DNA of 64,000 nucleotides from Martinezella tropici (GTDB lineage Bacteria; Pseudomonadota; Alphaproteobacteria; Rhizobiales; Rhizobiaceae). The stretch is taken from contig JUHI01000015.1 in assembly GCA_000799755.1 (NCBI GenBank), positions 62,001 to 126,000 of the forward strand. Direction: 5' to 3'. The notes below the pieces were generated by a model that was given only the letters and a program-made list of their open reading frames with translations, did not search any database and was not told the origin of the DNA. The translations under genes and the position numbers were made by a program. Shown here one piece after another: positions 1 to 9,763 of the stretch. Every line of letters begins with the position of its first letter. Positions within the stretch are counted from its first letter, which is position 1.

Positions 1-2
1 GC

Positions 3-257
3 ACGATCGAGCTGCGCAAATATATCGACGTCGCCGGTCGCCCCGGCACCGATCACCTCCTCCTCACCGATCGCAAGGGCATGCAGCATATCGATTGCAC
101 CGGTTTCGACCTGCCCTACGGCCGTCAGCTTGCCGCCGACATAAGGGACCGTACGGAAACGGCGATGGGTCAGGAACATTGCTTCAAGGCGATGGAGCTG
201 GCGCTGAAGGCGCAGGCGCTGGCCGAAGCGACATCGCTCAAGAACATTCAGAGGTAA
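3..257 (+). CDS. Gfo/Idh/MocA family oxidoreductase, C-terminal part
   Basis: The window opens inside this gene. The readable frame gives 84 residues of a C-terminus and stops at TAA 255-257. It contains DRKGMQHIDCTGFDLPYGRQ, followed by a helical tail with RTETAMGQEHCFKAMELALK. That tail is typical of the end of NAD(P)-dependent sugar or polyol dehydrogenases of the Gfo/Idh/MocA family. The N-terminal Rossmann half is outside the window, so substrate cannot be judged. The next gene, another member of the family, starts 7 nt downstream and a sugar ABC ATPase follows, so all three are probably one carbohydrate catabolic operon. Family assignment is an inference from the tail only. Confidence 0.65.
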   Translation, partial: TIELRKYIDVAGRPGTDHLLLTDRKGMQHIDCTGFDLPYGRQLAADIRDRTETAMGQEHCFKAMELALKAQALAEATSLKNIQR

Positions 258-264
258 TTTCGAT

Positions 265-1335
265 ATGTCCGACATCAAGAAAGTCGCGATCATCGGCCTC
301 GGCATCGGCCGCTCCCATATCGTCGAAGGCTATCTGCCGCATGCCAATCGCTTCGAGGTGGCCGTTCTTTGCGATCTGAACGAGGAACGCCTAAACGCGG
401 TCGGTGACGAATTTGGTATTGCCAAGCGCGTCAAGGATTTCTCCGAAGTCCTCGCCATGCCCGATATCGACATCATCGATATCTGCACGCCGCCCGGCTC
501 GCATTTCCAGCTCATCATGCAGGCGCTATCAGCCGGCAAGCATGTCGTCTGCGAGAAGCCGCTCGTGGGATCGCTCGCCGATGTCGATGCCGTCATCGCC
601 GCCGAAAGGACCGCCAAGGGCCGGCTGATGCCGATCTTCCAGTACCGTTATGGCGACGGCATCCAGAAAGCCAAGCGCATCATCGCTTCAGGCCTTGCCG
701 GCAAGCCCTATGTCGCAACGTCGGAGACGCATTGGGTGCGCGGCGCCGATTATTACGCGGTTCCCTGGCGTGGTAAGTGGGAGACCGAACTCGGCGGCGT
801 GCTTATGACGCACTCCATTCACCTGCACGACATGCTCACCTATCTGATGGGGCCGATCGCAGGCCTCTTCGGCCGCGTCGCCACCCGGGTCAACGATATC
901 GAGGTGGAGGATTGCGCCAGTGCCAGCCTGCTGATGGAAAACGGCGCGCTCGCCACCATCAGCGCCACGCTCGGGTCCCAGGAGCAGATCAGCCGCCTGC
1001 GCCTTGCCTTCGAAAACGTCCTGATCGAAAGCAACCATGAGCCCTACAGCCCCGGCCAGGACCCCTGGAAGATCGTTCCCGCCAATGACGAGATTGCCTC
1101 CAAGATCGATGCGCTGCTCGCCAACTGGTCGCCGATCCCGAACCGTTTCAACACGCAGATGAGGCTGTTCCATGAAGCGCTTGTGTCGGGCGGACCGCTT
1201 CCGGTGACGACGGCCGATGCCCGCCAGGCGCTGGAACTGGTCACGGCATTTTATGAATCGTCGGAAACCCGCACCGAAGTCCGCTTCCCCGTCGGGCCGG
1301 AAGCCAAGAAATACAAGAGCTGGAGGCCGGCATGA
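265..1335 (+). CDS. Gfo/Idh/MocA family NAD(P)-dependent oxidoreductase
   Basis: Complete 356-residue protein. The N-terminus has the dinucleotide-binding Rossmann motif GLGIGRSH (residues about 11-18), and residues about 96-103 carry the family CEKPLVGS motif with the conserved lysine of the catalytic site. A typical C-terminal alpha/beta dimerisation domain follows, with TELGGVLMTHSIHLHDML. Members oxidise or epimerise sugars, inositols or their lactones. The gene lies 7 nt after a second family member and its stop overlaps the region just before a sugar ABC transporter ATPase, which supports a role in breaking down an imported sugar or glycoside. The exact substrate is unknown. A purine-rich ribosome site (CAGAGG) lies before the ATG. 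Confidence 0.85.
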   Translation: MSDIKKVAIIGLGIGRSHIVEGYLPHANRFEVAVLCDLNEERLNAVGDEFGIAKRVKDFSEVLAMPDIDIIDICTPPGSHFQLIMQALSAGKHVVCEKPLVGSLADVDAVIAAERTAKGRLMPIFQYRYGDGIQKAKRIIASGLAGKPYVATSETHWVRGADYYAVPWRGKWETELGGVLMTHSIHLHDMLTYLMGPIAGLFGRVATRVNDIEVEDCASASLLMENGALATISATLGSQEQISRLRLAFENVLIESNHEPYSPGQDPWKIVPANDEIASKIDALLANWSPIPNRFNTQMRLFHEALVSGGPLPVTTADARQALELVTAFYESSETRTEVRFPVGPEAKKYKSWRPA

Positions 1336-1376
1336 ACATTGCCCCGCGAGCCATCAGAAACAAGGAGGAGGCGCCC

Positions 1377-2456
<1,080 letters not shown>

Positions 2457-2477
2457 TCGAAGCATGCTGCGGATCGA

Positions 2478-4949
2478 TCAAACCTCGACGATCCGCCGGC
2501 TGCCGATGGAGCGGATCTGGCCGGACGGAATGACATCGGCCGGAACGCCATCGCGCCGATGCAGCCGAACGCGCCGGCCGCTGCCCGGCGCCAGATGGAA
2601 CCAGTCATCCTCCGCCCGATAGGTTTCCAGATCGATCTGCACCGACTGCGCGAGCCGATCGGTGCTGAGATCAAGGAACCAATCCTCGCCCTCCAGCACT
2701 GCCGATGCCGTGATCTCGGCATCGTGAAACGCCTTTGTGCGTCCAAGCGGAAAATAGAAGGCTTCGGCGATGACAGCACCGGTTGCCGGCACCGTCAGCC
2801 GCGCCACGGTGACATCATGCGACGGCGGGCCGAAACGGAAGGCGTAGGTCGTGTCGAAGAACGCGCCGAAAAGATCAGTGCATGCTATCTTTTGCTTGCC
2901 TCGGGCCTCGAGCACCAGATCGCGGCCACCGCCGACGACGATCTGACGGCCGTCGCGCAGGCAGGAGACCTGGACCGTGAGATCGAGCGCCGCATCGCTC
3001 TCGTTGATGATATGCAGATCGAGACCGTTGGTGCCTTCGTCCGTGAGCAGCACCTGCACCGGCCGGAAGGCACGGCGCAGCGCATACCAGACCGGCTTCG
3101 GCTCTCCGGTCGAATCGATCACACCCCAGCCCGGACCGGGCAAGAGATCCTGCAGCGTCCAAACGAGCGCCCCGTTACAGCCGGAACCATGGCGGCGCCA
3201 CTCGGCATAGGTCTCCTCGGCCACTTCGCCGGTCACGGCGCGCGAGAGGTTGAGATAGAGATCCGCATCCTCCCGCCGCAGCTTGTTGGGCTCGAAGCCA
3301 TAGAGTTCCTGAAGATAATGATCGCGCACATCCTCAAAATCCCAGGATGCGCCGCGATCGCGCGGCACGCGCTCTTTCCATAGTGGGCTATGGACTGCAG
3401 GAACCAGCAGATGCTGTCCAAGCGTGCGGGCTTGCGGCACATGCGCGAAAGCCAGGCTCTCGGCGGCAAAGCGGACATCGGCACGACGGGCATCGGCAAG
3501 CGGCCGCATATAGGCGCCGACACCATAGTAATGCGTGACGCCGACATTCGAAGAAAACGGCATCGGGCCGCCGGAGGGCGAATTGACCACATAGGGCACA
3601 TCCGGTCGCAGCGATTGCACCAGCGGCGGGATGATCTCCTCGACAACAGGGCTTTTCCAGAACTGCTCGGGCAGGCCCATCATCGCCGCCTGCTGGTGGA
3701 TCTCGCTGCCGCCGCAAAGGATTGCCAGAGATGGCGAGAGGCGGGTACGGCTCAGAAGCTGTGAAACCTCCGTTTCGACATGGGCATTGAAGGCTTTGTC
3801 ATTCTTCGGATAGTCGAAATTGGCGAACATGAAATCTTGCCAGACCAGCAGGCCGAGCTCGTCGCAAAGGCGGAAGAAGTCCGGCGTCTCATAGGCCATG
3901 GTGCCGCCGATGCGGATCATGTTCATGCCGGCCTCGGCTGCCAGCCGCAGCCAGGATTCGTAATCCTCGCGGCCGCCGGGCAGGCGCGCGATATCGGCCG
4001 TCGTCCACACGGCACCCCGGCAGAAAATCCGCTCGCCATTGACGATCACAGCGAAATCCTCGCCATCAGCGCCGCGATCGACCGACAGCCGGCGAAAGCC
4101 GGTCTTTCCAAGCGCGTATTCGGCGCCATCGACGATGAGCGAGACATCATGGAGCTGCGGCGTGCCATGCGTATGCGGCCACCACGGCGCCACATCGGGA
4201 ATTTTCAGGATTGCCGTGTAGCGACCGCCGCCATCCTTCTCAAACGCCTGCTCAGTCTCCCCGCATTTCAGCACCAGCTCGTTGATATCGCCCTCGGCCG
4301 CAAGCGAGGCATAGAGCCTGCCCTCGCCGTTTTCGAGCAAATCCGACCGCAAGGAGAGATCACGAATGACGGGCGCGCTCGGCCGCAACAGCGAAATCGG
4401 CCGCCACGGGCCGACCGCGTGAACCTCCGGGCACCAGCCGGGCATATGGCCGAGCAGCGTCGTGCGCACCGTCCGCAAGCCCTGCGGCGTGATCATCTGC
4501 GGCCGCCAGCGGGCACGCGGGCCGGGCTCGGAAAGCTTCGGCTCCAGCGCGCGGAAGCAAAGCGCCAGCTCGTCGCCACCAAGCAGCGTGACGTCGACGT
4601 CGTGCGCTTCGAACATGCTTTCGGAAACGAGGGTTTGCTGGCCATTGAGGAAAACTTCGCAAAGCGTCGCCAGCCCTTCCAGCCGCAAAACCGCCTCACC
4701 GGCCTCGGCATCCACCAGACGGCATATATACCAGGCATCGCGTTCGTTAAGAGGCTGAGGTTTCGTCCGGTCGAAACGCCCGGCCTTTTCCAGCGCTTCC
4801 GCCACAGTGCCTGGCACGGGTGCCGGAATGAAGCCAGAGGTCAGCGGCACATCTGACGGCAAGATGCAGGTGCCTGCATCCGTCAGTACCAGATTCCATC
4901 CTTCGCTCAGCCGCATTGCACCGCCGAGATCCGCCAAGCGCCCGCCCAT
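2478..4949 (-). CDS. Glycoside hydrolase family 2 protein, probable beta-mannosidase
   Basis: About 823 residues with the layout of family 2 enzymes: an N-terminal jelly-roll sugar-binding region (GWNLVLTDAG, VPGTVAEAL, RDAWYICRL), an Ig-like middle domain and a TIM barrel. In the barrel, GMNMIRIGGTMAYETPDFFRLCDELGLLVWQDFMF-type sequence spans the usual strand 3-4 region. LCGGSEIHQ holds the likely acid/base glutamate and RFAAESLAF the likely nucleophile glutamate. It has no signal peptide, so cytoplasmic hydrolysis of imported beta-mannosides or related beta-glycosides is likely, matching the sugar transporter genes that converge on it. The start is uncertain: ATG 4949 and ATG 4916 are possible, and a TTG lies further upstream at 4979. 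None has a strong ribosome site. Confidence 0.75.
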   Translation of the reverse strand: MGGRLADLGGAMRLSEGWNLVLTDAGTCILPSDVPLTSGFIPAPVPGTVAEALEKAGRFDRTKPQPLNERDAWYICRLVDAEAGEAVLRLEGLATLCEVFLNGQQTLVSESMFEAHDVDVTLLGGDELALCFRALEPKLSEPGPRARWRPQMITPQGLRTVRTTLLGHMPGWCPEVHAVGPWRPISLLRPSAPVIRDLSLRSDLLENGEGRLYASLAAEGDINELVLKCGETEQAFEKDGGGRYTAILKIPDVAPWWPHTHGTPQLHDVSLIVDGAEYALGKTGFRRLSVDRGADGEDFAVIVNGERIFCRGAVWTTADIARLPGGREDYESWLRLAAEAGMNMIRIGGTMAYETPDFFRLCDELGLLVWQDFMFANFDYPKNDKAFNAHVETEVSQLLSRTRLSPSLAILCGGSEIHQQAAMMGLPEQFWKSPVVEEIIPPLVQSLRPDVPYVVNSPSGGPMPFSSNVGVTHYYGVGAYMRPLADARRADVRFAAESLAFAHVPQARTLGQHLLVPAVHSPLWKERVPRDRGASWDFEDVRDHYLQELYGFEPNKLRREDADLYLNLSRAVTGEVAEETYAEWRRHGSGCNGALVWTLQDLLPGPGWGVIDSTGEPKPVWYALRRAFRPVQVLLTDEGTNGLDLHIINESDAALDLTVQVSCLRDGRQIVVGGGRDLVLEARGKQKIACTDLFGAFFDTTYAFRFGPPSHDVTVARLTVPATGAVIAEAFYFPLGRTKAFHDAEITASAVLEGEDWFLDLSTDRLAQSVQIDLETYRAEDDWFHLAPGSGRRVRLHRRDGVPADVIPSGQIRSIGSRRIVEV

Positions 4950-5025
4950 GACATTTTTCGGGGATTTCCCCCGCCCCAATATGTTCAGAAATAACCCAGC
5001 CTTATGACGATCGAATGGAAGCCGA

Positions 5026-5985
5026 TCAAAGCTTCCGTTCGAGCTCGCCCATCATGGCATCCCACGCATCTGCGGCAGGATCAAGGGCTGTGCGCAGCGG
5101 CTCGAATTTCTTGCGCGTGATGGCGCGGGCCAGTTGGAACTGCACCGACTTCGCCGCCTCGGAAATCTTCCGTGCCTCAGCCGCCGCTTCGGACAGATCG
5201 GCCGAGAGCCAGTCGAAATGACTGCCGGCAAGCTCGAAATTGGCGCCGAGCTGGCGCAGGGTGTTGAAAGCGTATTTATGAAAGAAGCCGAAAGGCCGTT
5301 CAGCGATCGCTTCCACCTGCGCGGGGAAAACCTCCGCAAAGGCGCGGATCGGATTGGCCTGCGGGCGGCGGCGGAAATGGAAAGACAAGAGCTGTCGTGC
5401 CGTCTGATGGATTGCGGCTTCAGCTGGCGCCCTATCCGGGAATTTCGCAAATTCCGTGTAAGGCAGGAACGGCAGATCCTCATCCGTCAAATGCAGCTGA
5501 AACAGCCCGTCGAAATCCTCGCCGGACAGCTGGAAGAAGCCGCCATTGTGGAAGTAATCGAGCGTGCGGCCTTGCATGTCGAGCCGGTTGATCGCCACCG
5601 TCGTCTTGCCGTGCTCGCGGCGATAGCCGACGCCCTGCGTGTCCGGCATGAAGAAGGAGTCCATCTCCACTAGGCAGAGCCGGCCACGGCCGATCTGCTC
5701 GGCGACATGGTTCTCAACCTTGTCGTAGATCGCAAGCTCGGTGCAGCGCACTCCGTAAAGCGCTTCCAGATCCTCCAGCGGCACCTTGAAGAAAGTGAAC
5801 TGGTCGCCTTCGAAATCCTGACCTACCGTGAAGCCGAGCATGGCTTCCGGCGGCAGCTTCAGGCTCGAAAGCACCTCGATCCAGAGATCGATGTAGCAAT
5901 TCGTCTCGGGCCACATGCGCTCGCTATCATGCAGCGCATGTGGCTTGTAGGCGGAGGGGTCAAGGCTCTGAAAGACGGCAGCCAT
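5026..5985 (-). CDS. DUF1839 family protein of the aminoacyl-carrier-protein operon
   Basis: 319-residue soluble protein of the DUF1839 family, function unproven. Visible stretches include MWPETNCYIDLWIEVL, GFTVGQDFEGDQFTFFK and VEMDSFFMPDTQGVGYRREHGKTT. The first and last resemble a catalytic or peptide-binding core, with Cys, His and acidic residues conserved in the family as I recall it. Its ATG (5985) lies 9 nt beyond the stop of the carrier-protein ligase gene, so it is the last gene of a four-gene operon. It follows the ligase in other rhizobia as well (family knowledge). Transfer of the aminoacyl group from the carrier protein to an acceptor is a reasonable guess, but no reaction can be read from the sequence. 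Confidence 0.8.
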   Translation of the reverse strand: MAAVFQSLDPSAYKPHALHDSERMWPETNCYIDLWIEVLSSLKLPPEAMLGFTVGQDFEGDQFTFFKVPLEDLEALYGVRCTELAIYDKVENHVAEQIGRGRLCLVEMDSFFMPDTQGVGYRREHGKTTVAINRLDMQGRTLDYFHNGGFFQLSGEDFDGLFQLHLTDEDLPFLPYTEFAKFPDRAPAEAAIHQTARQLLSFHFRRRPQANPIRAFAEVFPAQVEAIAERPFGFFHKYAFNTLRQLGANFELAGSHFDWLSADLSEAAAEARKISEAAKSVQFQLARAITRKKFEPLRTALDPAADAWDAMMGELERKL

Positions 5986-5993
5986 GGAAGCGA

Positions 5994-6902
5994 TCAGCCC
6001 CACAATGCCTTGCGCACACTCTCGGGCCATTCCTTGACGTCGAGACCATGGGTGTGGAACAGCGCCAGCGCGATGCGCTCCAGGCCGAAGCCGACGCAGG
6101 CCGTATGCACGACGCTGCCGTCGGCAAAGTTCAGGCCCCACTTCGTGCCGAAGGCATCCTGGTGGTAGTTGAAGCTCATGCAGGCGGTCGGCTTGGCAGT
6201 CGAGGTGATCGGGATCAGCAGCTCGAACTTCAGATTCTGATCGCGCTGGTTGTTGGCAAGCATTTTGCCGGCACGGCCGAAGAACGGGTCGTTGGCGACG
6301 TCGATGGTCACGTCGAGGCCAACGGCCTTCATCATCTCGACACCGCGATCCATCCAGCTCTGGCGGAAGTCAGTCACATGCTTTTCGCTGCCCATGCAGA
6401 CATATTCGCGCATGCGGAAGAGCTGCTGACGGGCCGGGTCCTTGGAGGGCTCGTGGCGGAAGCAATAAGACTGCAGGTCGTAGAGCGCGCCGTTTTCAGG
6501 AATGGCACCGCGCTTGGCAACCGTCGGATAAAGCGGATAGCAGGCCGCCGGCGTCAGCACGATATCGGTCGCCTGCTGATCCTTCGTCCAGTCGTCGCCG
6601 ACTTCCATGCACTTCAACAGGCTCATATGGTCGAGCTCATTGCCGCAGAAGCTGTGCACCGTGCCGGCGAGCTGCGGGAAGCTCTTCATGTAGCCGCTCG
6701 TTTCGAAGAAGGCGCGGTTCATGCCGGGCGGAAAGCGGATGGCTTCGGCGCCATCGGCACCGCCGAACGTGTCGATCAGCCGCTCGAAAGCGGCAATAAC
6801 GTCTTCGAACTGGCCGCTGCGGCCATAGAGGCCATCAACGCCGGTGTCGATCAAAAGGCCGGAATCGAAAAGACGGTCGAGAAACGATGTTTGCATATCC
6901 AT
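5994..6902 (-). CDS. Amino acid:[carrier protein] ligase (seryl-tRNA synthetase-like)
   Basis: 302 residues matching the class II aminoacyl-tRNA synthetase-like enzymes that load an amino acid onto the phosphopantetheine arm of a carrier protein instead of tRNA. Homologues characterised in Bradyrhizobium and Agrobacterium prefer glycine or alanine. There is no N-terminal tRNA-binding coiled coil, unlike true SerRS. Class II motifs are visible: YCFRHEPSKDPARQQLFRMRE (motif 2 region), and TACVGFGLERIALALF (motif 3). Cysteines in AACYPLYP and TACVGFG with the glutamate of FRMREYV fit the zinc site of the family. The gene sits 5 nt after the acyl-CoA dehydrogenase gene, with the carrier protein encoded at the head of the same operon. 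Confidence 0.9.
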   Translation of the reverse strand: MDMQTSFLDRLFDSGLLIDTGVDGLYGRSGQFEDVIAAFERLIDTFGGADGAEAIRFPPGMNRAFFETSGYMKSFPQLAGTVHSFCGNELDHMSLLKCMEVGDDWTKDQQATDIVLTPAACYPLYPTVAKRGAIPENGALYDLQSYCFRHEPSKDPARQQLFRMREYVCMGSEKHVTDFRQSWMDRGVEMMKAVGLDVTIDVANDPFFGRAGKMLANNQRDQNLKFELLIPITSTAKPTACMSFNYHQDAFGTKWGLNFADGSVVHTACVGFGLERIALALFHTHGLDVKEWPESVRKALWG

Positions 6903-6907
6903 GACGA

Positions 6908-8101
6908 TTACCCCAACAGGCTGGTATCTTGTTTGTGGACGAGCAGCATGGTCGACGTGTTGCCGAGAATGCGGTCATTCGAGATCATCAATTGCGCCGA
7001 ATGCGCGTCGCGCAGGTGGCGGCCGAGGCTGTGGGGCGTACCGTTCTTGTAGCCCATGATGCCGCAGATCAGCATGGCGTGGTTGATGATCGGCAGGATC
7101 ATCTCAGACGAGGCGATCTTGACGTTGTTCATCGCCACGGCAAAGGCCATCGACGACAGACGGTCAGCGTCGAGCTTCGCCTCTTCATAGGCCTTCAGCC
7201 CGGCAACCACATTGGATTTCACCATCTGCAGCATGCTGGAGGCTTCGGCGAGACGCAGCGCGCCGGGCGGCGGCGCACCGGGAGACTTGCGGGCAGCGGC
7301 ACGCACGAAGGCCTGGGCGCGAGAAACCGCGTCGGCAGCAATGCCGTACCACACGCCGCTCCAGAGAAGATGCGAGCTTGCCAGCATCGATTGCGCGGCG
7401 ATCTCGGCAAACGGCTTCGGCAGGATTTGCTTGGCCGGAGCTTCGCCCTTGAACAGGAAGCCGTCGGAGCAGGTGCCGCGCATGCCGAGCGTGTTCCACT
7501 CGACCGTGCGCTTGATCTCGTACTGGTCTTTCAGGAAGCAGGTCAGCACCTGATCGGAGGAGGCAGCCTCGGCATGGCTGCGCGAGGTGATCAGGATGGC
7601 GTCGGCATGGGCGCCGTAGGAGATGACGGTCGCATCCTTTTCGAGGTAGCAGGTGTCGCCCTCGACCTTGATCGCGCAGATGCTGTTGCGCAGGTTGCCG
7701 CCGATCCCGCCCTCGGTCGTCGCCGAAGCGAGCAGCAGCTGTTCCCGCGCGATACGGCGCATGAAGTCGCGGTGCCAGTCGCTTTCGGCGCCGTGCTCGA
7801 CCAGGCTCGAAAGCTTGATCTGATGCATGGCGAAGACCATGGCGCTGGCAGCGCAAGCCTGACCGAGGATCGAGCAAAGCTCGGCGATTTCGGTCATCGA
7901 CGCGCCTTCGCCGCCGAGATCGGCGGGAATCTGGATGGAGAGAAGCTTTTCGGCGCGCATGGCGTCGACGGCTTCACGTGGGAACCGGCCGTCGGCATCG
8001 ACGGCGTCGGCGTGCTGGCTGGCGATCGCTGCGACACGGGCGGCGCGTACCGCCGCTCCCTCGCCCGTCCCAACCTCGAGTAAAGCGACCGCCGCAGTCA
8101 T
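6908..8101 (-). CDS. Acyl-CoA dehydrogenase-like flavoprotein
   Basis: 397 residues with acyl-CoA dehydrogenase features: an N-terminal helical domain (SIQIPADLGGEGASM), a middle beta domain (LLLASATTEGGIGGN, followed by TVEWNTLGMRGTCSDGF) and a C-terminal helical domain ending in GRHLRDAHSAQLMISNDRILGNTSTMLL. It should bind FAD. Its start overlaps the carrier-protein stop (TAATG), which implies tight coupling. Because the operon also encodes a carrier protein and its aminoacylating enzyme, the natural substrate is probably an aminoacyl thioester on the carrier protein, in the manner of the prolyl-carrier-protein oxidases of pyrrole antibiotics. That substrate is inference; the fold assignment is secure. 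Confidence 0.85.
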   Translation of the reverse strand: MTAAVALLEVGTGEGAAVRAARVAAIASQHADAVDADGRFPREAVDAMRAEKLLSIQIPADLGGEGASMTEIAELCSILGQACAASAMVFAMHQIKLSSLVEHGAESDWHRDFMRRIAREQLLLASATTEGGIGGNLRNSICAIKVEGDTCYLEKDATVISYGAHADAILITSRSHAEAASSDQVLTCFLKDQYEIKRTVEWNTLGMRGTCSDGFLFKGEAPAKQILPKPFAEIAAQSMLASSHLLWSGVWYGIAADAVSRAQAFVRAAARKSPGAPPPGALRLAEASSMLQMVKSNVVAGLKAYEEAKLDADRLSSMAFAVAMNNVKIASSEMILPIINHAMLICGIMGYKNGTPHSLGRHLRDAHSAQLMISNDRILGNTSTMLLVHKQDTSLLG

Positions 8102-8352
8102 TATGCGACCTTTCTGCTGTCGAGGATCATGCCGACAGTTCTTTCAATCGCAGCGATGCTGGCGAAGGACTTGCGGTTCAGAAGATTGTCCGGGAATTCG
8201 ATGTCGAAGGCTTCCTCGATGCCAAGCATCAACTGTACGGAAGCGAAAGAAGACAGTCCGGTTGCGTAGAGATCAGCATCGTCTTCGATCTGATCGGTAG
8301 CAACGGGAAGAGCGCCGAACTTGGCCAGCAAATCGCGAATCGTCTTGTTCAT
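8101..8352 (-). CDS. Acyl carrier protein dedicated to the aminoacylation operon
   Basis: 83-residue acidic helical protein of carrier-protein size. The phosphopantetheine attachment serine lies in DLYATGLSSFASVQLM (a GLSS variant of the usual DSL motif, about residue 34). The helix III region EEAFDIEFPDNLLNRKSFASIAAI is also typical. This is not the housekeeping fatty acid ACP, which has the DSLD motif and other neighbours. It is the first gene of the minus-strand operon and overlaps the next gene by one base, so it is almost certainly the partner charged by the adjacent amino acid ligase. An AGGGACT ribosome site lies upstream of ATG 8352. Confidence 0.9.
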   Translation of the reverse strand: MNKTIRDLLAKFGALPVATDQIEDDADLYATGLSSFASVQLMLGIEEAFDIEFPDNLLNRKSFASIAAIERTVGMILDSRKVA

Positions 8353-8710
8353 AGTCTAGTCCCTTCTGGCAATGACAAGCATAACCGCAGTTACACAGTC
8401 TTATCTTTCGCCAAGAAGTAACAGGCAAAATAGAACATTCCACTAAGCGACGTGGTAAATACAAACAACTTATAGTTTGTAGGAAATTGCTATATTCGAG
8501 ACTTTTACGATTGAAATTTACCAAACGTAAGCCATCTAAATCGCGGCTCACGCATAAATATTAAATAAGTCTAATATTAAGATGTGATGACTTTTGAAAA
8601 GGACCGATACCAGAGAAGGTTAACGCACCCGAATTCGCCACAACGTTTTATTTGAAAAATATCATCACAATCAGAGCGTCAGTCGAAGTATAGACTTGCG
8701 ATGCCACGCT
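8353..8710. other. AT-rich intergenic region with promoter of the carrier-protein operon
   Basis: 358 nt without a credible gene, clearly AT-richer than the flanks. It should hold the promoter of the minus-strand carrier-protein operon. Two inverted repeats share the same geometry, 7-bp arms around 8 bp: TACAAAC-N8-GTTTGTA at 8460-8481 and AATATTA-N8-TAATATT at 8557-8578. The first lies about 108 nt upstream of the carrier-protein ATG. No clear -35/-10 pair stands out. The epmB gene ends at 8711, and I see no convincing terminator. Confidence 0.6.
8460..8481. promoter_or_regulatory. Inverted repeat TACAAAC-N8-GTTTGTA, possible operator
   Basis: Perfect 7-bp arms separated by 8 bp, in the promoter region of the carrier-protein operon. 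The 22-bp size fits a dimeric regulator of LuxR, TetR or LysR type. No regulator gene is adjacent, so the cognate protein is unknown. Confidence 0.35.
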
Positions 8711-9763
8711 CTAGCCTTCGGGCGGATAGACATGCGCGCCACCACGATAGTCTGAAATCGAATAGCAGCCTTCGCCCAACTCGCGAACCGAACTCTGACC
8801 GATATCGGCCTTGCCATAGCCGCCGGGGATATCGAGGATATAAGTCGGCTGGCAGAGGCCGGAAATACGCCCGCGCAGAGCGGCGACAATCGCCTGTCCC
8901 TCGGCGATCGTCAGGCGGAAATGGCTGGTGCCGGGCGCAAGATCGGGATGATGCAGATAATAAGGCTTCACCCGCGTTTCGACGAAAGCCTTCATCAGCG
9001 CCGCCAGCACGTCCGGATCGTCATTGACGCCCTTCAGCAAAACCGACTGGCTGACAAGCACGATCCCCGCATCCACCAGTCTTGCGCAGGCGGCGCGTGC
9101 CTCCTCCGTCAGTTCACGCGGATGGTTGGCATGCAGCGCCACATAAACGGTCTTGCCGCTCGCCTTCAGCGCCGCGATCAACGCGGCATCCACCCGCAAG
9201 GGATCGACGACCGGGATGCGCGTGTGGAAACGAACGATCTTCACATGGTCGATATCGGCAAGTTGCCTCAAGATCTCTTCCAGCCGCCGCGGAGAAAGCA
9301 CGAGCGGATCGCCGCCGGTGAGGATGACCTCCCAGATCTCCTTGCGCTCGCGGATATAGGCAAAGGCGCCGTCGAGCGCATCGCCGTCCAGCGTGCCCAG
9401 CCCCTGCGGCCCGACCATCTCGCGGCGGAAGCAGAAACGGCAATAGACCGGGCAGACATGCACGGCCTTCAAGAGCACGCGATCCGGATAACGATGCACG
9501 ATGCCTTCGACGGGGCTATGCGCATGATCTCCGATCGGATCGGCACGCTCATCGGGCGTGACGATAAGTTCAGCCGCATCGGGCACGAACTGCCGGGCAA
9601 TAGGATCGGCCGGGTCGGTCGGATCGATCAGGCGCGTCACGGTCGGCGTCAGGGCAACGGCATAGCGCTCCGCCACCGCTTCGAGCGCAACTGCCTGATC
9701 GGCATCGATCAGTCCGGCACGCTCAAGCTCGCCGACCGTCCGGATGGGGCGCATCACGTTCAT
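8711..9763 (-). CDS. epmB: EF-P (R)-beta-lysylation protein EpmB, lysine 2,3-aminomutase family
   Basis: 350-residue radical SAM enzyme converting L-lysine to beta-lysine for EF-P modification. The cluster motif is CPVYCRFCFRR (CX3CX2C), after AVHVCP. Next come GGDPLVLSPRRL and HTRIPVVDP, then the PLP-binding lysine region and YILDIPGGYGK near the C-terminus, all typical of the KamA/EpmB family. At 350 residues it is shorter than clostridial lysine 2,3-aminomutases (about 415), which fits EpmB. ATG 9763 overlaps the epmA stop (ATGA), so the two are translationally coupled. Both lie divergent from efp. As far as I can see there is no EpmC hydroxylase gene nearby. Confidence 0.88.
   Translation of the reverse strand: MNVMRPIRTVGELERAGLIDADQAVALEAVAERYAVALTPTVTRLIDPTDPADPIARQFVPDAAELIVTPDERADPIGDHAHSPVEGIVHRYPDRVLLKAVHVCPVYCRFCFRREMVGPQGLGTLDGDALDGAFAYIRERKEIWEVILTGGDPLVLSPRRLEEILRQLADIDHVKIVRFHTRIPVVDPLRVDAALIAALKASGKTVYVALHANHPRELTEEARAACARLVDAGIVLVSQSVLLKGVNDDPDVLAALMKAFVETRVKPYYLHHPDLAPGTSHFRLTIAEGQAIVAALRGRISGLCQPTYILDIPGGYGKADIGQSSVRELGEGCYSISDYRGGAHVYPPEG

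Noticed and set aside
5994..6902. Seryl-tRNA synthetase
   Set aside because: It lacks the N-terminal tRNA-binding arm, is too short, and lies beside a dedicated carrier protein.
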